DNA of 64,000 bases, from positions 1 to 64,000 of the forward strand of contig JAJZQX010000008.1 in NCBI GenBank assembly GCA_021806645.1. Direction: 5' to 3'. Both the position numbers and the translations under genes were made by a program. Origin of the DNA: Myxococcales bacterium (GTDB lineage Bacteria; Myxococcota; Myxococcia; Myxococcales; Anaeromyxobacteraceae). This document shows, piece after piece, positions 1-9,302 of this stretch (positions are counted from its first letter, which is position 1; each line of letters starts with the position of its first letter). Under the pieces are notes generated by a model. It saw nothing but the letters and a program-made list of their open reading frames with translations, did no database searches and had not been told where the DNA came from.

Positions 1-1938
<1,938 letters not shown>

Positions 1939-1942
<4 letters not shown>

Positions 1943-2520
1943 TCGATTAGCCCCTGGCTCCGGGCCAGCTCTCCCAGCTTGGCCTTGAGCCGCTCGAACC
2001 GCTTCCGCACCGCGGCGGAGTCGAGCGCCTCGCTGTTCGAGGACATGATCTGGGCGATCTCGTCCCACGGCAGCCGCTCGTCGAGGCGCAGGGTGAGGAG
2101 CGTCTGCTCGTCCAGGTCGAGGGCGTCGCGCAGCGCCGTCAGGGCGGTGGACTGGCGCTCCAGCCGGACCGCCGACCGGGTCCGCACCTCCTCGGCCAGC
2201 CGGTCGGCATCCTCGGTCTCCAGCCGGCGACCCAGCCGGCGCCACCCCTCCCGGGTCACCGAGACGGCCGCGTTGCGCGCCAGGCAGTAGACCCAGGTCC
2301 GGATCGACGACTCGCCCCGGAAGGTGTCCATGCTGCGCCACAGGTTCTCGGCGAAGAGCGAGAAGGCCTCCTCCCCGGCGTCCGGGTTGCGGCGGAAGAT
2401 GGTCAGCAGGAGGCCGCGGATGGCGGGGCCGTACTCCCGCATGACCGCTTCCGCGGCCCCCCTGAAGTCGCGCTCGGCAAGCAGTGAGGCGACCTGGGCG
2501 TCCACGGGCATGCCGGGCAT
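1939..2520 (-). CDS. ECF-type RNA polymerase sigma factor
   Basis: A 193-residue sigma-70 family factor with the two-domain layout of extracytoplasmic-function sigma factors. Region 2 is seen as RTWVYCLARNAAV (about 85-97), the usual region 2.3/2.4 signature. Region 4 is seen as LTLRLDERLPWDEIAQIM (about 142-159), followed by a recognition helix ending in FERLKAKL. No anti-sigma gene lies next to it. Instead the stop overlaps the GTG start of a Ser/Thr kinase, so control by phosphorylation is the natural guess. Two in-frame ATG codons (MPGMPV) make the exact start uncertain by three residues. It lies 122 bp after the Mla-type operon on the same strand, with hairpins in the gap, so it is probably a separate unit. 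Confidence 0.9.
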
Positions 2521-2563
2521 GGTACCCGATCGGGCCCGGAGGGGGAGGAACCTGGAGTGCGGG

Positions 2564-2636
2564 CCACCTTGGCGAAGGTGGGAGCCCCCATGGCACGCTC
2601 CGTTCTCGGCCGGGGAGGCGAGTCACGCGGCTCGCC
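2564..2636 (-). terminator. Hairpin pair between the Mla-type operon and the sigma factor gene
   Basis: Two inverted repeats lie in the 122-bp gap: CCACCTT-GGCG-AAGGTGG (2564-2581) and GGCGAG-N8-CTCGCC (2617-2636). Neither has a T-run, so a classical Rho-independent terminator is not clear. They could still stop or attenuate transcription leaving the lipoprotein gene at 2643. Confidence 0.35.
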
Positions 2637-2642
2637 GGGGTT

Positions 2643-3248
2643 TCACGGGGAGGGCGTCGAGGGCTGTGCCTCCAGCCTCTCCACCACCCGGTCGGCGATC
2701 CGCGCCACGCCGGCGCGAAGCGCCTGGGAGAACGCCTCGACCACCGCCGGAGCGCGGTCGGCCCCCTCACCGTGCGCCACCGGCCGCTCCACCGTGATGG
2801 TCTCCTGGAGCAGGCCGGTCCGGTCGTCGCGCAGCACCAGCCCCACCTGCATGCGCACCCGGTGCGGCTGCTCGATCTCCTCGAACGCGATCAGCTCGAC
2901 GTCGAGCGTGACGGCGCGGCCGGAGAGCGCCTCGACCAGCCCGCGCTCCTCGAAGAGGGTGCGCGCCAGCGCGCGCCGCAGGAAGATCTCGGGCCGCTCG
3001 GTCCAGCGCCGGTCCTCGGCGTAGGAGAGCTCCCGGGCCGCGTCGCGGGCCACCATCCGCTCGCGCAGGTGCGACCAGCCCTCGACCCGGCCGAGCCGGA
3101 GCCGCAGCCCGGCGGGGGCCCGGACCGCGGCCGGGTCGCCGTCGTCCTCGAGCGTGAAGTAGCGCGACACGACCGGGTCGCTCTTCCAGAGCAGTGCGCA
3201 GCCCGGGAGCGCGGCCGCGCCGAGGATCGCCAGCAGGACGGCCTTCAC
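2643..3248 (-). CDS. PqiC-like ABC-type transport auxiliary lipoprotein
   Basis: A 201-residue lipoprotein, last gene of an Mla/MCE-type phospholipid transport operon. The N-terminus is a short signal peptide ending in a lipobox (LPGC, lipidated Cys at 17). The body fits the ABC-type transport auxiliary component family (PqiC/YmbA-like): SRYFTLEDD near the N-terminus and an all alpha/beta domain with a long C-terminal helix. Family members sit in the outer-membrane inner leaflet or the periplasm and work with MCE proteins. The start is GTG, overlapping the MlaD-like stop (GTGA), so translation is coupled. The order permease, ATPase, MCE protein, auxiliary lipoprotein supports the assignment more than the sequence alone. 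Confidence 0.82.
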   Translation of the reverse strand: MKAVLLAILGAAALPGCALLWKSDPVVSRYFTLEDDGDPAAVRAPAGLRLRLGRVEGWSHLRERMVARDAARELSYAEDRRWTERPEIFLRRALARTLFEERGLVEALSGRAVTLDVELIAFEEIEQPHRVRMQVGLVLRDDRTGLLQETITVERPVAHGEGADRAPAVVEAFSQALRAGVARIADRVVERLEAQPSTPSP

Positions 3249-4204
3249 GGGCTCACCTTCGACCTTCCCTTGAGCAGCATGTCCGGATCGCGCCGCAGCG
3301 CGTCGATCACCTGCCGCACCGCCACCGCGGCCTCGCGCACGTCACGGGCGGTCTCGACGAGGCTGGCCTGCAGGCGCGGGCCGGCCAGGTCGCCCAGCGA
3401 GTCGGTGGTCCGCTGCGCGCTCGACAGCAGGCCGTTCTCGCCGTCGAGCCGGTCGAGCACCCCGTTGAGCTTGGCCATGGCCAAGCTGGCGCCGGTCATG
3501 GTGGCCGAGGCGTCGCGGGAGAGCTCGGTAACCGGGAGCTGGTCGAGCTTCGACTGCACGCTCGCCAGCAGGTGGGCGGTGCCGGCCAGCGTGGCCTCCG
3601 CCTTGGCCGGCAGGCCGCGGCCGTTCACGTCGTCGAGGATGGCGTTGACCCTGGCGATCACGCCGCCGAGCTGGCGCGTGATCTCGGGGAGCTGGTCGAC
3701 GGCGCGCACCACCGCGTCCTCCAGGTTCTTCATGGTCGAGGGGAAGGCGGGGATGTAGTTCTCCGGGACCGGGAAGGGCAGCTGGGGCGGCGGCAGGCCC
3801 TGGGTGTCGAAGAAGTCGATCTGCAGGAACTTGGTGCCGGTGAGGCCGGTCGAGGCCAGCTGCACGCGCAGGTCGGGCGGCACCGAGATCCTGGTCTCCT
3901 TGCCCTCGGTGGCGCCGGCCAGGCCGAGCCGTGCCAGCACCTTGACGCCGAGCGAGTAGGTGACCTCGACGTGCCGCCGGTCGGGCGCCACGTCGATGGC
4001 CGAGACGTTGCCGATCTTGACGCCGCGGAAGCGGATCGGCGACCCGGTCTCCAGGCCGGTCACCGCCTCGTCGAAGTAGGAGGTGTAGGAGACGCTGACC
4101 ACGCGCATGGTCTGGGCGGTGAGCAGGGCGGCGGCGGTCAGGCCGACCAGCACCGATCCGGCCACGAAGGCCCCGAGCTTCCACTGGTTGGTCGGTGCGC
4201 TCAT
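3245..4204 (-). CDS. mlaD: MlaD/MCE-family phospholipid transport protein
   Basis: A 319-residue MCE (mammalian cell entry) protein, the periplasmic substrate-binding part of an Mla-type ABC transporter for phospholipids. One N-terminal membrane anchor (about residues 10-30) is followed by the MCE beta-barrel domain (about 38-115) with the usual core GSPIRFRGVKIGNVSAI. After it comes a long helical tail (about 150-310) of the type that forms a needle or tunnel in longer MCE proteins. It is longer than E. coli MlaD (about 180 residues) and closer to PqiB/Mce-type single-domain proteins. The ATG overlaps the ATPase stop (ATGA). Upstream in-frame codons exist, but they would extend it into the ATPase gene. 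Confidence 0.9.
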   Translation of the reverse strand: MSAPTNQWKLGAFVAGSVLVGLTAAALLTAQTMRVVSVSYTSYFDEAVTGLETGSPIRFRGVKIGNVSAIDVAPDRRHVEVTYSLGVKVLARLGLAGATEGKETRISVPPDLRVQLASTGLTGTKFLQIDFFDTQGLPPPQLPFPVPENYIPAFPSTMKNLEDAVVRAVDQLPEITRQLGGVIARVNAILDDVNGRGLPAKAEATLAGTAHLLASVQSKLDQLPVTELSRDASATMTGASLAMAKLNGVLDRLDGENGLLSSAQRTTDSLGDLAGPRLQASLVETARDVREAAVAVRQVIDALRRDPDMLLKGRSKVSP

Positions 4205-4947
4205 GTGGCCACCTCCGGGCGGGTCCGGTTGAAGAAGGAGTGGACGCGCGGGTCCGTGCTGGTGTCGCGCAGGACGCGGGGGTCGCCGCGCGCGATGATG
4301 CTCTGGCTCTCGCGGTCGAGCATGATGCAGCGCTGGCCGATCTTGAAGATGCTCTCGAGGTCGTGCGTGACCACCACGAAGGTCAGGCCGAGTTGCCCGT
4401 TGAGGGCGAGGATCAGCTCGTCGAACTCGACGCCGGTGACCGGGTCGAGGCCGGACGAGGGCTCGTCGAGGAAGATCAGGTCCGGCTCCAGCGCCATCGC
4501 CCTGGCGATGCCGGCGCGCTTGCGCATCCCGCCCGACAGCTCGCTGGGCAGCTGGTCCTCGGCCTTCTGCAGGCCGACCAGGCGCAGCTTGGCGGAGACG
4601 ATGCCGCCGACGGCGTCGGGCGGGAGGTCGGTCCATTCCTGCAGCGGCAGGGCCACGTTCTCTCCCACGGTGAGCGAGCCGATCAGGGCCCCGGTCTGGA
4701 ACATCACGCCGAACCGCGGGCGGCCGGAGTCGCCCTGGCCGGGTGGGAGCCCGTCGACCAGGATGCGGCCGCCGCCCGGCTCGTCCAGGCCGACCAGGTA
4801 GCGCAGCATGGTGGACTTGCCGCAGCCGCTGGCGCCGAGGATGACGAAGATGGAGCCGCGCTCGACCTCGAACGAGGCGCCCTGCAGCAGTGTGGCGCCG
4901 TCCCAGCCGAAGGAGAGCTCGGCGACCTGGATCACGGGGTCGCTCAT
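4201..4947 (-). CDS. mlaF: MlaF-type ABC transporter ATPase
   Basis: A 248-residue ABC ATPase that powers the MlaE-type permease. Walker A is GASGCGKS (38-45), the signature LSGGMRKR (137-144), Walker B LIFLDEP (157-163) followed by SSGLDP, and the H-loop is in VVVTHDL. The methionine of LSGGM and the EPSSGLDP sequence are typical of MlaF/Ttg2A proteins. The start chosen is the ATG that overlaps the permease stop (ATGA); an upstream in-frame ATG would overlap that gene by over 130 bp and is unlikely. The protein should act on the cytoplasmic face of the inner membrane, in lipid-asymmetry maintenance or lipid import. Confidence 0.94.
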   Translation of the reverse strand: MSDPVIQVAELSFGWDGATLLQGASFEVERGSIFVILGASGCGKSTMLRYLVGLDEPGGGRILVDGLPPGQGDSGRPRFGVMFQTGALIGSLTVGENVALPLQEWTDLPPDAVGGIVSAKLRLVGLQKAEDQLPSELSGGMRKRAGIARAMALEPDLIFLDEPSSGLDPVTGVEFDELILALNGQLGLTFVVVTHDLESIFKIGQRCIMLDRESQSIIARGDPRVLRDTSTDPRVHSFFNRTRPEVAT

Positions 4948-6074
4948 TGGCCCGCCAGCCGGAAGAGGACCGTGGCCACGGCGTCGATGAGGATGAGCGC
5001 GAAGAGCGTGACCACCACGGCCGAGGTGGTGCGCCGCCCGACGTCCTCCGCCCCGCCGCTGGCGGAGAGTCCCTGCTGGCACGCGATCAGCGAGATGGCG
5101 AGCGCGAAGACCACGCTCTTGACGAGGCCCGACGAGACGTCCCAGATCGTGACCACCCGGGCCGTCTGGTGGAGGTAGCCGAGCACCGTCAGGTCGAGGC
5201 TCCAGACCCCGACGATCATGCCGCCCAGCACGCCCGCCAGGTCGGCCAGCACCGTGAGCATGGGCATCACCAGGATGAGCGCCAGCGTGCGGGGCAGCAC
5301 CAGGTAGCGCATGGGCCCGATCCCCATGGTGTGGAGCGCGTCGATCTCCCCGTTCACCTCCATGGAGCCGAGCTCGGCGGCGAAGGCGGCCCCGGAGCGG
5401 CCGCAGATGACGATGGCGGTCATGAGCGGGCCCAGCTCCCGGGTGACGGAGATGCCGATCAGGTCGGCCACCAGGATGTTGGCGCCGAAGCGGGCCAGCT
5501 GCTCGGCCGCCTGGAACGCCATGGCCAGGCCGACCAGGAAGTTGATCACCACCACGATGGGCAGGGCGTCGGCGCCCGAGCGCTCCATGGTCGAGGGCAG
5601 CTCGCGCCAGTTGGCCGAGCGCGGCGACCGGGCGATCCCCGCGCCCGAGACCACCATCTGGCCGAAGAAGGCGAGCACCAGCTTCAGCTCGTGCAGGGCC
5701 GCGACGGTGGCCCGTCCCAGCTGGTCGAGCGTCCGCAGCGGCCGGCGGCGCCGGAGGCGGGCCACCACGTTGTCGCCACCGTAGAGGTGGATGATCCGCT
5801 GCACCCGCTCGCCGGCGGCCACGAACTCGGACTTGACGCCGCGCCGGTGCAGCTCGGCGCGCAGGGAGGCGAGCAGCGCCATGGCGGCGCCGTCGATCCG
5901 CTCCACCGCGGACATCTCGAAGTCGAGGGCCTGCCCCTTGGCGGCGCTGGTCTCGAGGCGGCGCAGCTCGGTCCAGAGCGGCCCGGCGTCGGCGAGCGTC
6001 AGGCGCCCACCGATGCGGAGCTCACCCTGGTCGGCGCTGGTCTGCACGTGCGCGATGGTGAAGGCCGGCGGCAT
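4944..6074 (-). CDS. mlaE: MlaE-type permease fused to an N-terminal STAS domain
   Basis: A 376-residue protein. Residues 1 to about 105 form a STAS-like domain (DFEMSAVERIDGAAMALLASL). In E. coli this role is played by a separate protein, MlaB. Residues about 130-376 form the MlaE/YrbE permease with five to six membrane segments and the conserved stretch VTRELGPLMTAIVICGRSG followed by AELGSMEVNGEIDAL. Fusions of STAS to MlaE are known in other proteobacteria. Here it explains why no separate mlaB is seen. It is the first gene of the overlapping set of permease, ATPase, MCE protein and lipoprotein, and starts 51 bp after the BON-protein stop, so it may be read from the upstream sigma-54 promoter. 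Confidence 0.93.
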   Translation of the reverse strand: MPPAFTIAHVQTSADQGELRIGGRLTLADAGPLWTELRRLETSAAKGQALDFEMSAVERIDGAAMALLASLRAELHRRGVKSEFVAAGERVQRIIHLYGGDNVVARLRRRRPLRTLDQLGRATVAALHELKLVLAFFGQMVVSGAGIARSPRSANWRELPSTMERSGADALPIVVVINFLVGLAMAFQAAEQLARFGANILVADLIGISVTRELGPLMTAIVICGRSGAAFAAELGSMEVNGEIDALHTMGIGPMRYLVLPRTLALILVMPMLTVLADLAGVLGGMIVGVWSLDLTVLGYLHQTARVVTIWDVSSGLVKSVVFALAISLIACQQGLSASGGAEDVGRRTTSAVVVTLFALILIDAVATVLFRLAGQ

Positions 6075-6125
6075 CGGGGACCCGGGGCGGCGCGTGCATG
6101 GCGGCTCGGCGCGTGGGCACCTGGG

Positions 6126-6470
6126 CTACTTCACGATCAGGTCGTTCCTGACGGTGACGACGCCCTTGACTCCCTCGGCCACCCGGCCTGCCAGCCGCGC
6201 GCTCTGCGCCGAGTCGACGAAGCCGCTCAGCTGGACCACGTCCCGGTAGGTCTTGACGTTGATCTGGAACGACTTGAGCGCCTGCTCGTTGAGGAGGGCC
6301 GCCTTCACCCTGGTGGTGATGACGGTGTCGTCCACGTACTCACCCGCCGTCTCACCGGTCCGGGCGGGATGGGCGGGATGGGCGGGCTGGGAGGAGGCGC
6401 AGCCCAGCATGGCGATCACGCCCAGCGCGAGCCCCGCGGCGGGTAGCATGGTCAGCGAGCGCCTGGTCAT
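6126..6470 (-). CDS. BON-domain lipoprotein
   Basis: A 114-residue periplasmic lipoprotein: signal peptide with lipobox ending at Cys24 (AMLGC), a short His-Pro-Ala linker (HPAHPA), then one BON domain (about 45-112; DDTVITTRVKAALL, VQLSGFVDS, VRNDLIV). BON domains bind membranes or phospholipids and occur in OsmY and in outer-membrane channel partners. The ATG overlaps the CsbD stop (ATGA). Its place between a stress protein and a phospholipid transporter suggests an envelope-stress role. Confidence 0.88.
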   Translation of the reverse strand: MTRRSLTMLPAAGLALGVIAMLGCASSQPAHPAHPARTGETAGEYVDDTVITTRVKAALLNEQALKSFQINVKTYRDVVQLSGFVDSAQSARLAGRVAEGVKGVVTVRNDLIVK

Positions 6471-6706
6471 GGCGTGGCTCCCTTCGTCCCGCTCTTGAAG
6501 TCATCGTCCTCGAAGGAGGCGGCGAACAGGTCCACCTGCTTCTCGGCCTCGTCCTTGGCGATGCCGTAGTGCTCCTGGACACGCCCGACCAGCTGCTCGC
6601 GCTTGCCCCCGATCACGTCGAGCTGGTCGTCGGTGAGCTTGCCCCACTTCGCCCTCGCCTTGCCCCGCAGCTGCTTCCAGTTTCCCTCGATCCGATCCCA
6701 GTTCAT
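6467..6706 (-). CDS. CsbD-family stress protein
   Basis: A 79-residue CsbD-like protein beginning MNWDRIEGNWKQLRGKA, the family hallmark, with GKREQLVGRVQEHYGIAKDEAEKQ following. CsbD proteins are general-stress proteins of unknown biochemical role. It starts 22 bp after the outer-membrane protein stop and overlaps the BON gene by 4 bp. GAGGAGTCACAC lies before the ATG as a ribosome site. Confidence 0.93.
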   Translation of the reverse strand: MNWDRIEGNWKQLRGKARAKWGKLTDDQLDVIGGKREQLVGRVQEHYGIAKDEAEKQVDLFAASFEDDDFKSGTKGATP

Positions 6707-6728
6707 GTGTGACTCCTCGTGGAGGGGT

Positions 6729-7346
6729 TCAGAGACTGATGCCGACGCGCAGCGACGCGCCGAACTGCGATCCGCCGAGCTTGTAGGTGGAGCTGGTGCC
6801 GCCGCCCAGGTTCACCTGGACGTCCTGGCTGGTGAGGTCCCAGCGGGCGAAGGCCCAGACGCCGACCAGCAGCGCATCCTGCGGGCCGAAGCGAAGCGAG
6901 AGGCCGGGACGAAGCCCGAGCGAGACCAGCCAGGCGTCGGACCTGCTCCGCGACACCACGGCGGCGTCGTGGAGCACGTCGCCGTACTTGTGGGCGCCCA
7001 GCTCGCCGAGCGCCTCGAACCGGAACCCTCCCAGATCGAAGCCCGGGCCGACCAGCGCGCCGAGCAGCGTGGTGCTGCCGCTCTGGCCTGGTCGGCCGAC
7101 CTCGCCGATGGCGCCGAGCTCCAGCATGCCGCTCCGGAAGATGGCGGTGGCCCCCACCGTCGTGGAGGTGTCCTTGAGCAGGCTCTCGTCGTGCACGCCG
7201 CCCAGGCCGCTCCGCAGCCCCACCGCGTCGTACTTGTCGAGGCCGTAGTGGATGGTGAGGTCGAGCCCACTGCCGCCGCCGGCGAGCGCGGGCGAGGCGG
7301 ACAGCAGGAGCGAGAGCGGCAGGCAGGCCAGCATGATCTTGTGCAT
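6729..7346 (-). CDS. Predicted outer-membrane beta-barrel protein
   Basis: A 205-residue exported protein with a clear signal peptide (cleavage after SPALA, about residue 22). The rest has alternating amphipathic strands rich in Gly, with turns typical of small outer-membrane barrels, and ends in GASLRVGISL, a terminal strand pattern. No family is recognised. The ATG was chosen over upstream codons because it carries the signal peptide and GGAG lies 7 bp before it. It is the first gene after a -24/-12 promoter (7434-7449) and a dyad upstream (7514-7536), next to the gene for an FHA sigma-54 activator, so it is probably that activator's target. Confidence 0.72.
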   Translation of the reverse strand: MHKIMLACLPLSLLLSASPALAGGGSGLDLTIHYGLDKYDAVGLRSGLGGVHDESLLKDTSTTVGATAIFRSGMLELGAIGEVGRPGQSGSTTLLGALVGPGFDLGGFRFEALGELGAHKYGDVLHDAAVVSRSRSDAWLVSLGLRPGLSLRFGPQDALLVGVWAFARWDLTSQDVQVNLGGGTSSTYKLGGSQFGASLRVGISL

Positions 7347-7433
7347 TGACGTCTCCGATCCGCCGTGCGGTGCCGCCTCGCCCACCAAGGTGCCCGGCGG
7401 TGGATGCACGGGGGCGCTTCGGCCCATCGCTAC

Positions 7434-7449
7434 AGCACCGGCCGTGCCG
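7434..7449 (-). promoter_or_regulatory. Sigma-54 (-24/-12) promoter for the outer-membrane protein/CsbD/BON/Mla run
   Basis: On the minus strand the sequence is CGGCACGGCCGGTGCT. It matches the sigma-54 consensus TGGCACG-N4-TTGCW at all but two fixed positions, with GG and GC correctly spaced. The predicted start of transcription is near 7423, giving a leader of about 75 nt. Confidence 0.7.
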
Positions 7450-7513
7450 CGCCGGCCCCGGCGCAACCACCCGGAACTGCTGACGGGCGTGCGGTCGGTA
7501 GCACGGCGCCATC

Positions 7514-7536
7514 CGTTCGGAAACGTTCACGAACGG
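7514..7536 (-). promoter_or_regulatory. Upstream activator dyad (UAS) for the FHA sigma-54 regulator
   Basis: CGTTCGGAAACGTTCACGAACG contains interleaved GTTC/GAAC half sites and is centred about 100 bp upstream of the predicted sigma-54 start, the usual enhancer position. Related AACGTTC-centred sites occur upstream of the regulator gene itself and at 63583-63604. Confidence 0.6.
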
Positions 7537-7561
7537 CGAAGCGTCGTCGAGGTCGGGACCG

Positions 7562-8881
7562 CTATCGGCCTCGGTACTGGGCCGGGTCGAGGTCGGCTGC
7601 CCAGAGCAGCCGGTACATCTTGGGCCGGGAGACCCCGACGTGGCGCGCCATCTCGGCCACCCGGCCGCCGAAGCGCTGGAGCAGCTCCTCGAGGCCGGCC
7701 CGGTCGAGCTCGACCTGGGGGGGATCCGATGGCAGCCTGGTGCGCTCGATCCGGTTGTCCTCCAGCGCGGCCACCACCTCCGGGTAGAGCCCGAGCGGGA
7801 GGCCCGGCGGGGTGGCGATGGCGGCGATCGACAGCACGTTCGAGAGCCCGCGCACGTTGAGCGGCCAGGGGTGGACCAGCAACGCCTCCTCGAGGTCGGG
7901 CGACATGGTCCGATCGGTCGCATCGAGCCGCTCCAGCAGCGCGCGGGCCAGCGCCGGGATGTCGCCGCGACGATCGCGCAGCGGCGGGATGCGGATGATC
8001 CACTGCGCCAGCCGGGCGTAGAGGTCGGCGCGGAAGAGCCCCTGCTGGACCAGGCTGACCAGCTCGCGGTGGCTGGCGGCGATGACGCGGACGTCGATGG
8101 TCACGTCGCGGGAGCTGCCCACCGGGCGGACCATCCAGGTCTCGAGCACGCGCAGCAGGGTCGGCTGCAGCGCCAGCGGGATGTCGCCCGCCTCGTCGAG
8201 CAGCAGCGTTCCACTCCGCGCGGCGCGGAAGAGCCCCTCCTGCTCCGCGACCGCGCCGGTGAAGGCGCCGCGCACGTGGCCGAAGAGCTCGCTGGCGAGC
8301 AGCCCCTCGGTGAAGCCGCCGCAGTTGACCGCCACGAACGGGCCGCCGCGCCCGCTGCGGCGGTGAAGCTCCCGCGCCACGATCTCCTTGCCGGTGCCGG
8401 TCTCGCCGGTCACCACCACGGTGCGCTGGTGTGGCGCGACGGCTTCCATGCTGCGGCGGACCGCCTCGATGGAAGGGGTCGAACCGGTCAGTCCCGGATG
8501 GAAGCTGGCCCGCTCCTCGCTGGCCGCGGAGATCCTGGCGTAGCGCGTGTACACCATCATGGTGTCGCCGAGCCGGAGCACGTCGCCCTCGGCCAGCGCA
8601 TGCGACTCGTGCACGACTGCGCCGTTGAGGCGGGTACCGCCGGGGCTTCCGAGGTCGTGGACCACCGCCTGCGCGCCCTGGAGACAGACCTCGGCGTGCC
8701 GGGGCGACATGGCCGGGTCGTCGAACGGCCGGTCGAACACCGTCTCCCCTCGCCCGAGAATGAACCCGGAGCGCGGGATGGGACGGTACTGAGCGAGGCC
8801 GCGCAAGGGAAAGGGGAGCAGCAGGGACCGAGGCGGTCCATCGGACGGATTCGGCTGGGGGATGTTGGCGGACGCACGCAT
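7562..8881 (-). CDS. FHA-domain sigma-54-dependent transcriptional activator
   Basis: A 439-residue bacterial enhancer-binding protein. An N-terminal FHA domain (about 36-112; FILGRGE, SPRHAEV, DLGSPGGTRLNG) reads phosphothreonine and replaces the usual receiver domain. The AAA+ domain (about 135-370) has Walker A GETGTGKE (159-166), the sigma-54 contact loop GAFTGA (205-210) intact, and Walker B TLLLDEAGD. A Fis-type HTH lies at the C-terminus (VAEMARHVGVSRPKMYRLL). One position is unusual: VIAASHREL replaces the common VAATNRDL. The start at 8881 is chosen because GGAG lies 6 bp upstream; a longer frame exists but lacks a ribosome site. FHA input implies control by a Ser/Thr kinase, such as the one at 1-1942 (inferred). 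Confidence 0.93.
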   Translation of the reverse strand: MRASANIPQPNPSDGPPRSLLLPFPLRGLAQYRPIPRSGFILGRGETVFDRPFDDPAMSPRHAEVCLQGAQAVVHDLGSPGGTRLNGAVVHESHALAEGDVLRLGDTMMVYTRYARISAASEERASFHPGLTGSTPSIEAVRRSMEAVAPHQRTVVVTGETGTGKEIVARELHRRSGRGGPFVAVNCGGFTEGLLASELFGHVRGAFTGAVAEQEGLFRAARSGTLLLDEAGDIPLALQPTLLRVLETWMVRPVGSSRDVTIDVRVIAASHRELVSLVQQGLFRADLYARLAQWIIRIPPLRDRRGDIPALARALLERLDATDRTMSPDLEEALLVHPWPLNVRGLSNVLSIAAIATPPGLPLGLYPEVVAALEDNRIERTRLPSDPPQVELDRAGLEELLQRFGGRVAEMARHVGVSRPKMYRLLWAADLDPAQYRGR

Positions 8882-8966
8882 GGCGTCTCCGCCGCGTCGG
8901 GTCAAGCAGTCGGTGAGGCAGGCCGCGCGGTAGGCGAATTGTACTCGGGTCAAGGGACGTCGCCCC

Positions 8967-9002
8967 GGAACGTTTGGGGCGCTCGGCACGAACGTTCACT
9001 CG
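8967..9002 (-). promoter_or_regulatory. Two AACGTTC sites upstream of the FHA activator gene
   Basis: GAACGTTT (8968-8975) and CGAACGTTCACTCG (8989-9002) lie about 90-120 bp before the activator ATG. They resemble the dyads in front of the two predicted sigma-54 promoters, which suggests autoregulation. A TACAAT hexamer lies closer to the gene but no good -35 box was seen. Confidence 0.45.
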
Positions 9003-9074
9003 TGGGCCTCCCATACGGGTGGGGTCCCGGGCGACTCGCCGGGATGCGCTCCCGGGTCGTGTCAAGGAGTGAAC

Positions 9075-9093
9075 CCGAACGTTCGCGAACGGC
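9075..9093. promoter_or_regulatory. Extended GAACGTTC dyad in the gap upstream of the FHA activator
   Basis: CCCGAACGTTCGCGAACGG has the perfect 8-bp palindrome GAACGTTC plus a further GAAC half site. It is the most complete copy of the motif in the window. The remainder of the gap, 9094-9302, holds no gene that I can support; it has an imperfect hairpin (GCCCGAAGCC-TTGC-GGCTCCGGGC, near 9147-9171) beyond the end of the acyl-CoA ligase gene. Confidence 0.5.
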
Positions 9094-9302
9094 CACCCTT
9101 GGCCCTTCGGACGCTCCAGCGGATGGCGACCCGGAAGAAAGGAGAGCCCGAAGCCTTGCGGCTCCGGGCCCTCGACTTTCCCCACCCACTGCGGAACTGG
9201 GCGGGGCTCTTCCCCCGCGGAGCACTCTTGCACTCGCCGCGCCAAGCTCGGTCTGAGCGTTTGGACCGAACCCGGCGTCGCCGTGCGGTGCCGATCAGGT
9301 GG

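Noticed and set aside
2588..2604. TGGCACG sequence upstream of the ECF sigma gene
   Set aside because: It lies on the wrong strand for the gene and lacks GC at the -12 position.
6361..6393. Short tandem repeat (gggcgggat) inside the BON-protein gene
   Set aside because: It encodes the His-Pro-Ala linker after the lipobox and is only two to three units long; a simple linker repeat, not a CRISPR or mobile-element feature.
9099..9115. Second sigma-54-like sequence on the plus strand (TGGCCCTTCGGACGCT)
   Set aside because: It keeps the GG/GC spacing but departs from consensus at four positions, lies only about 10 bp from a dyad, and no plus-strand gene follows.
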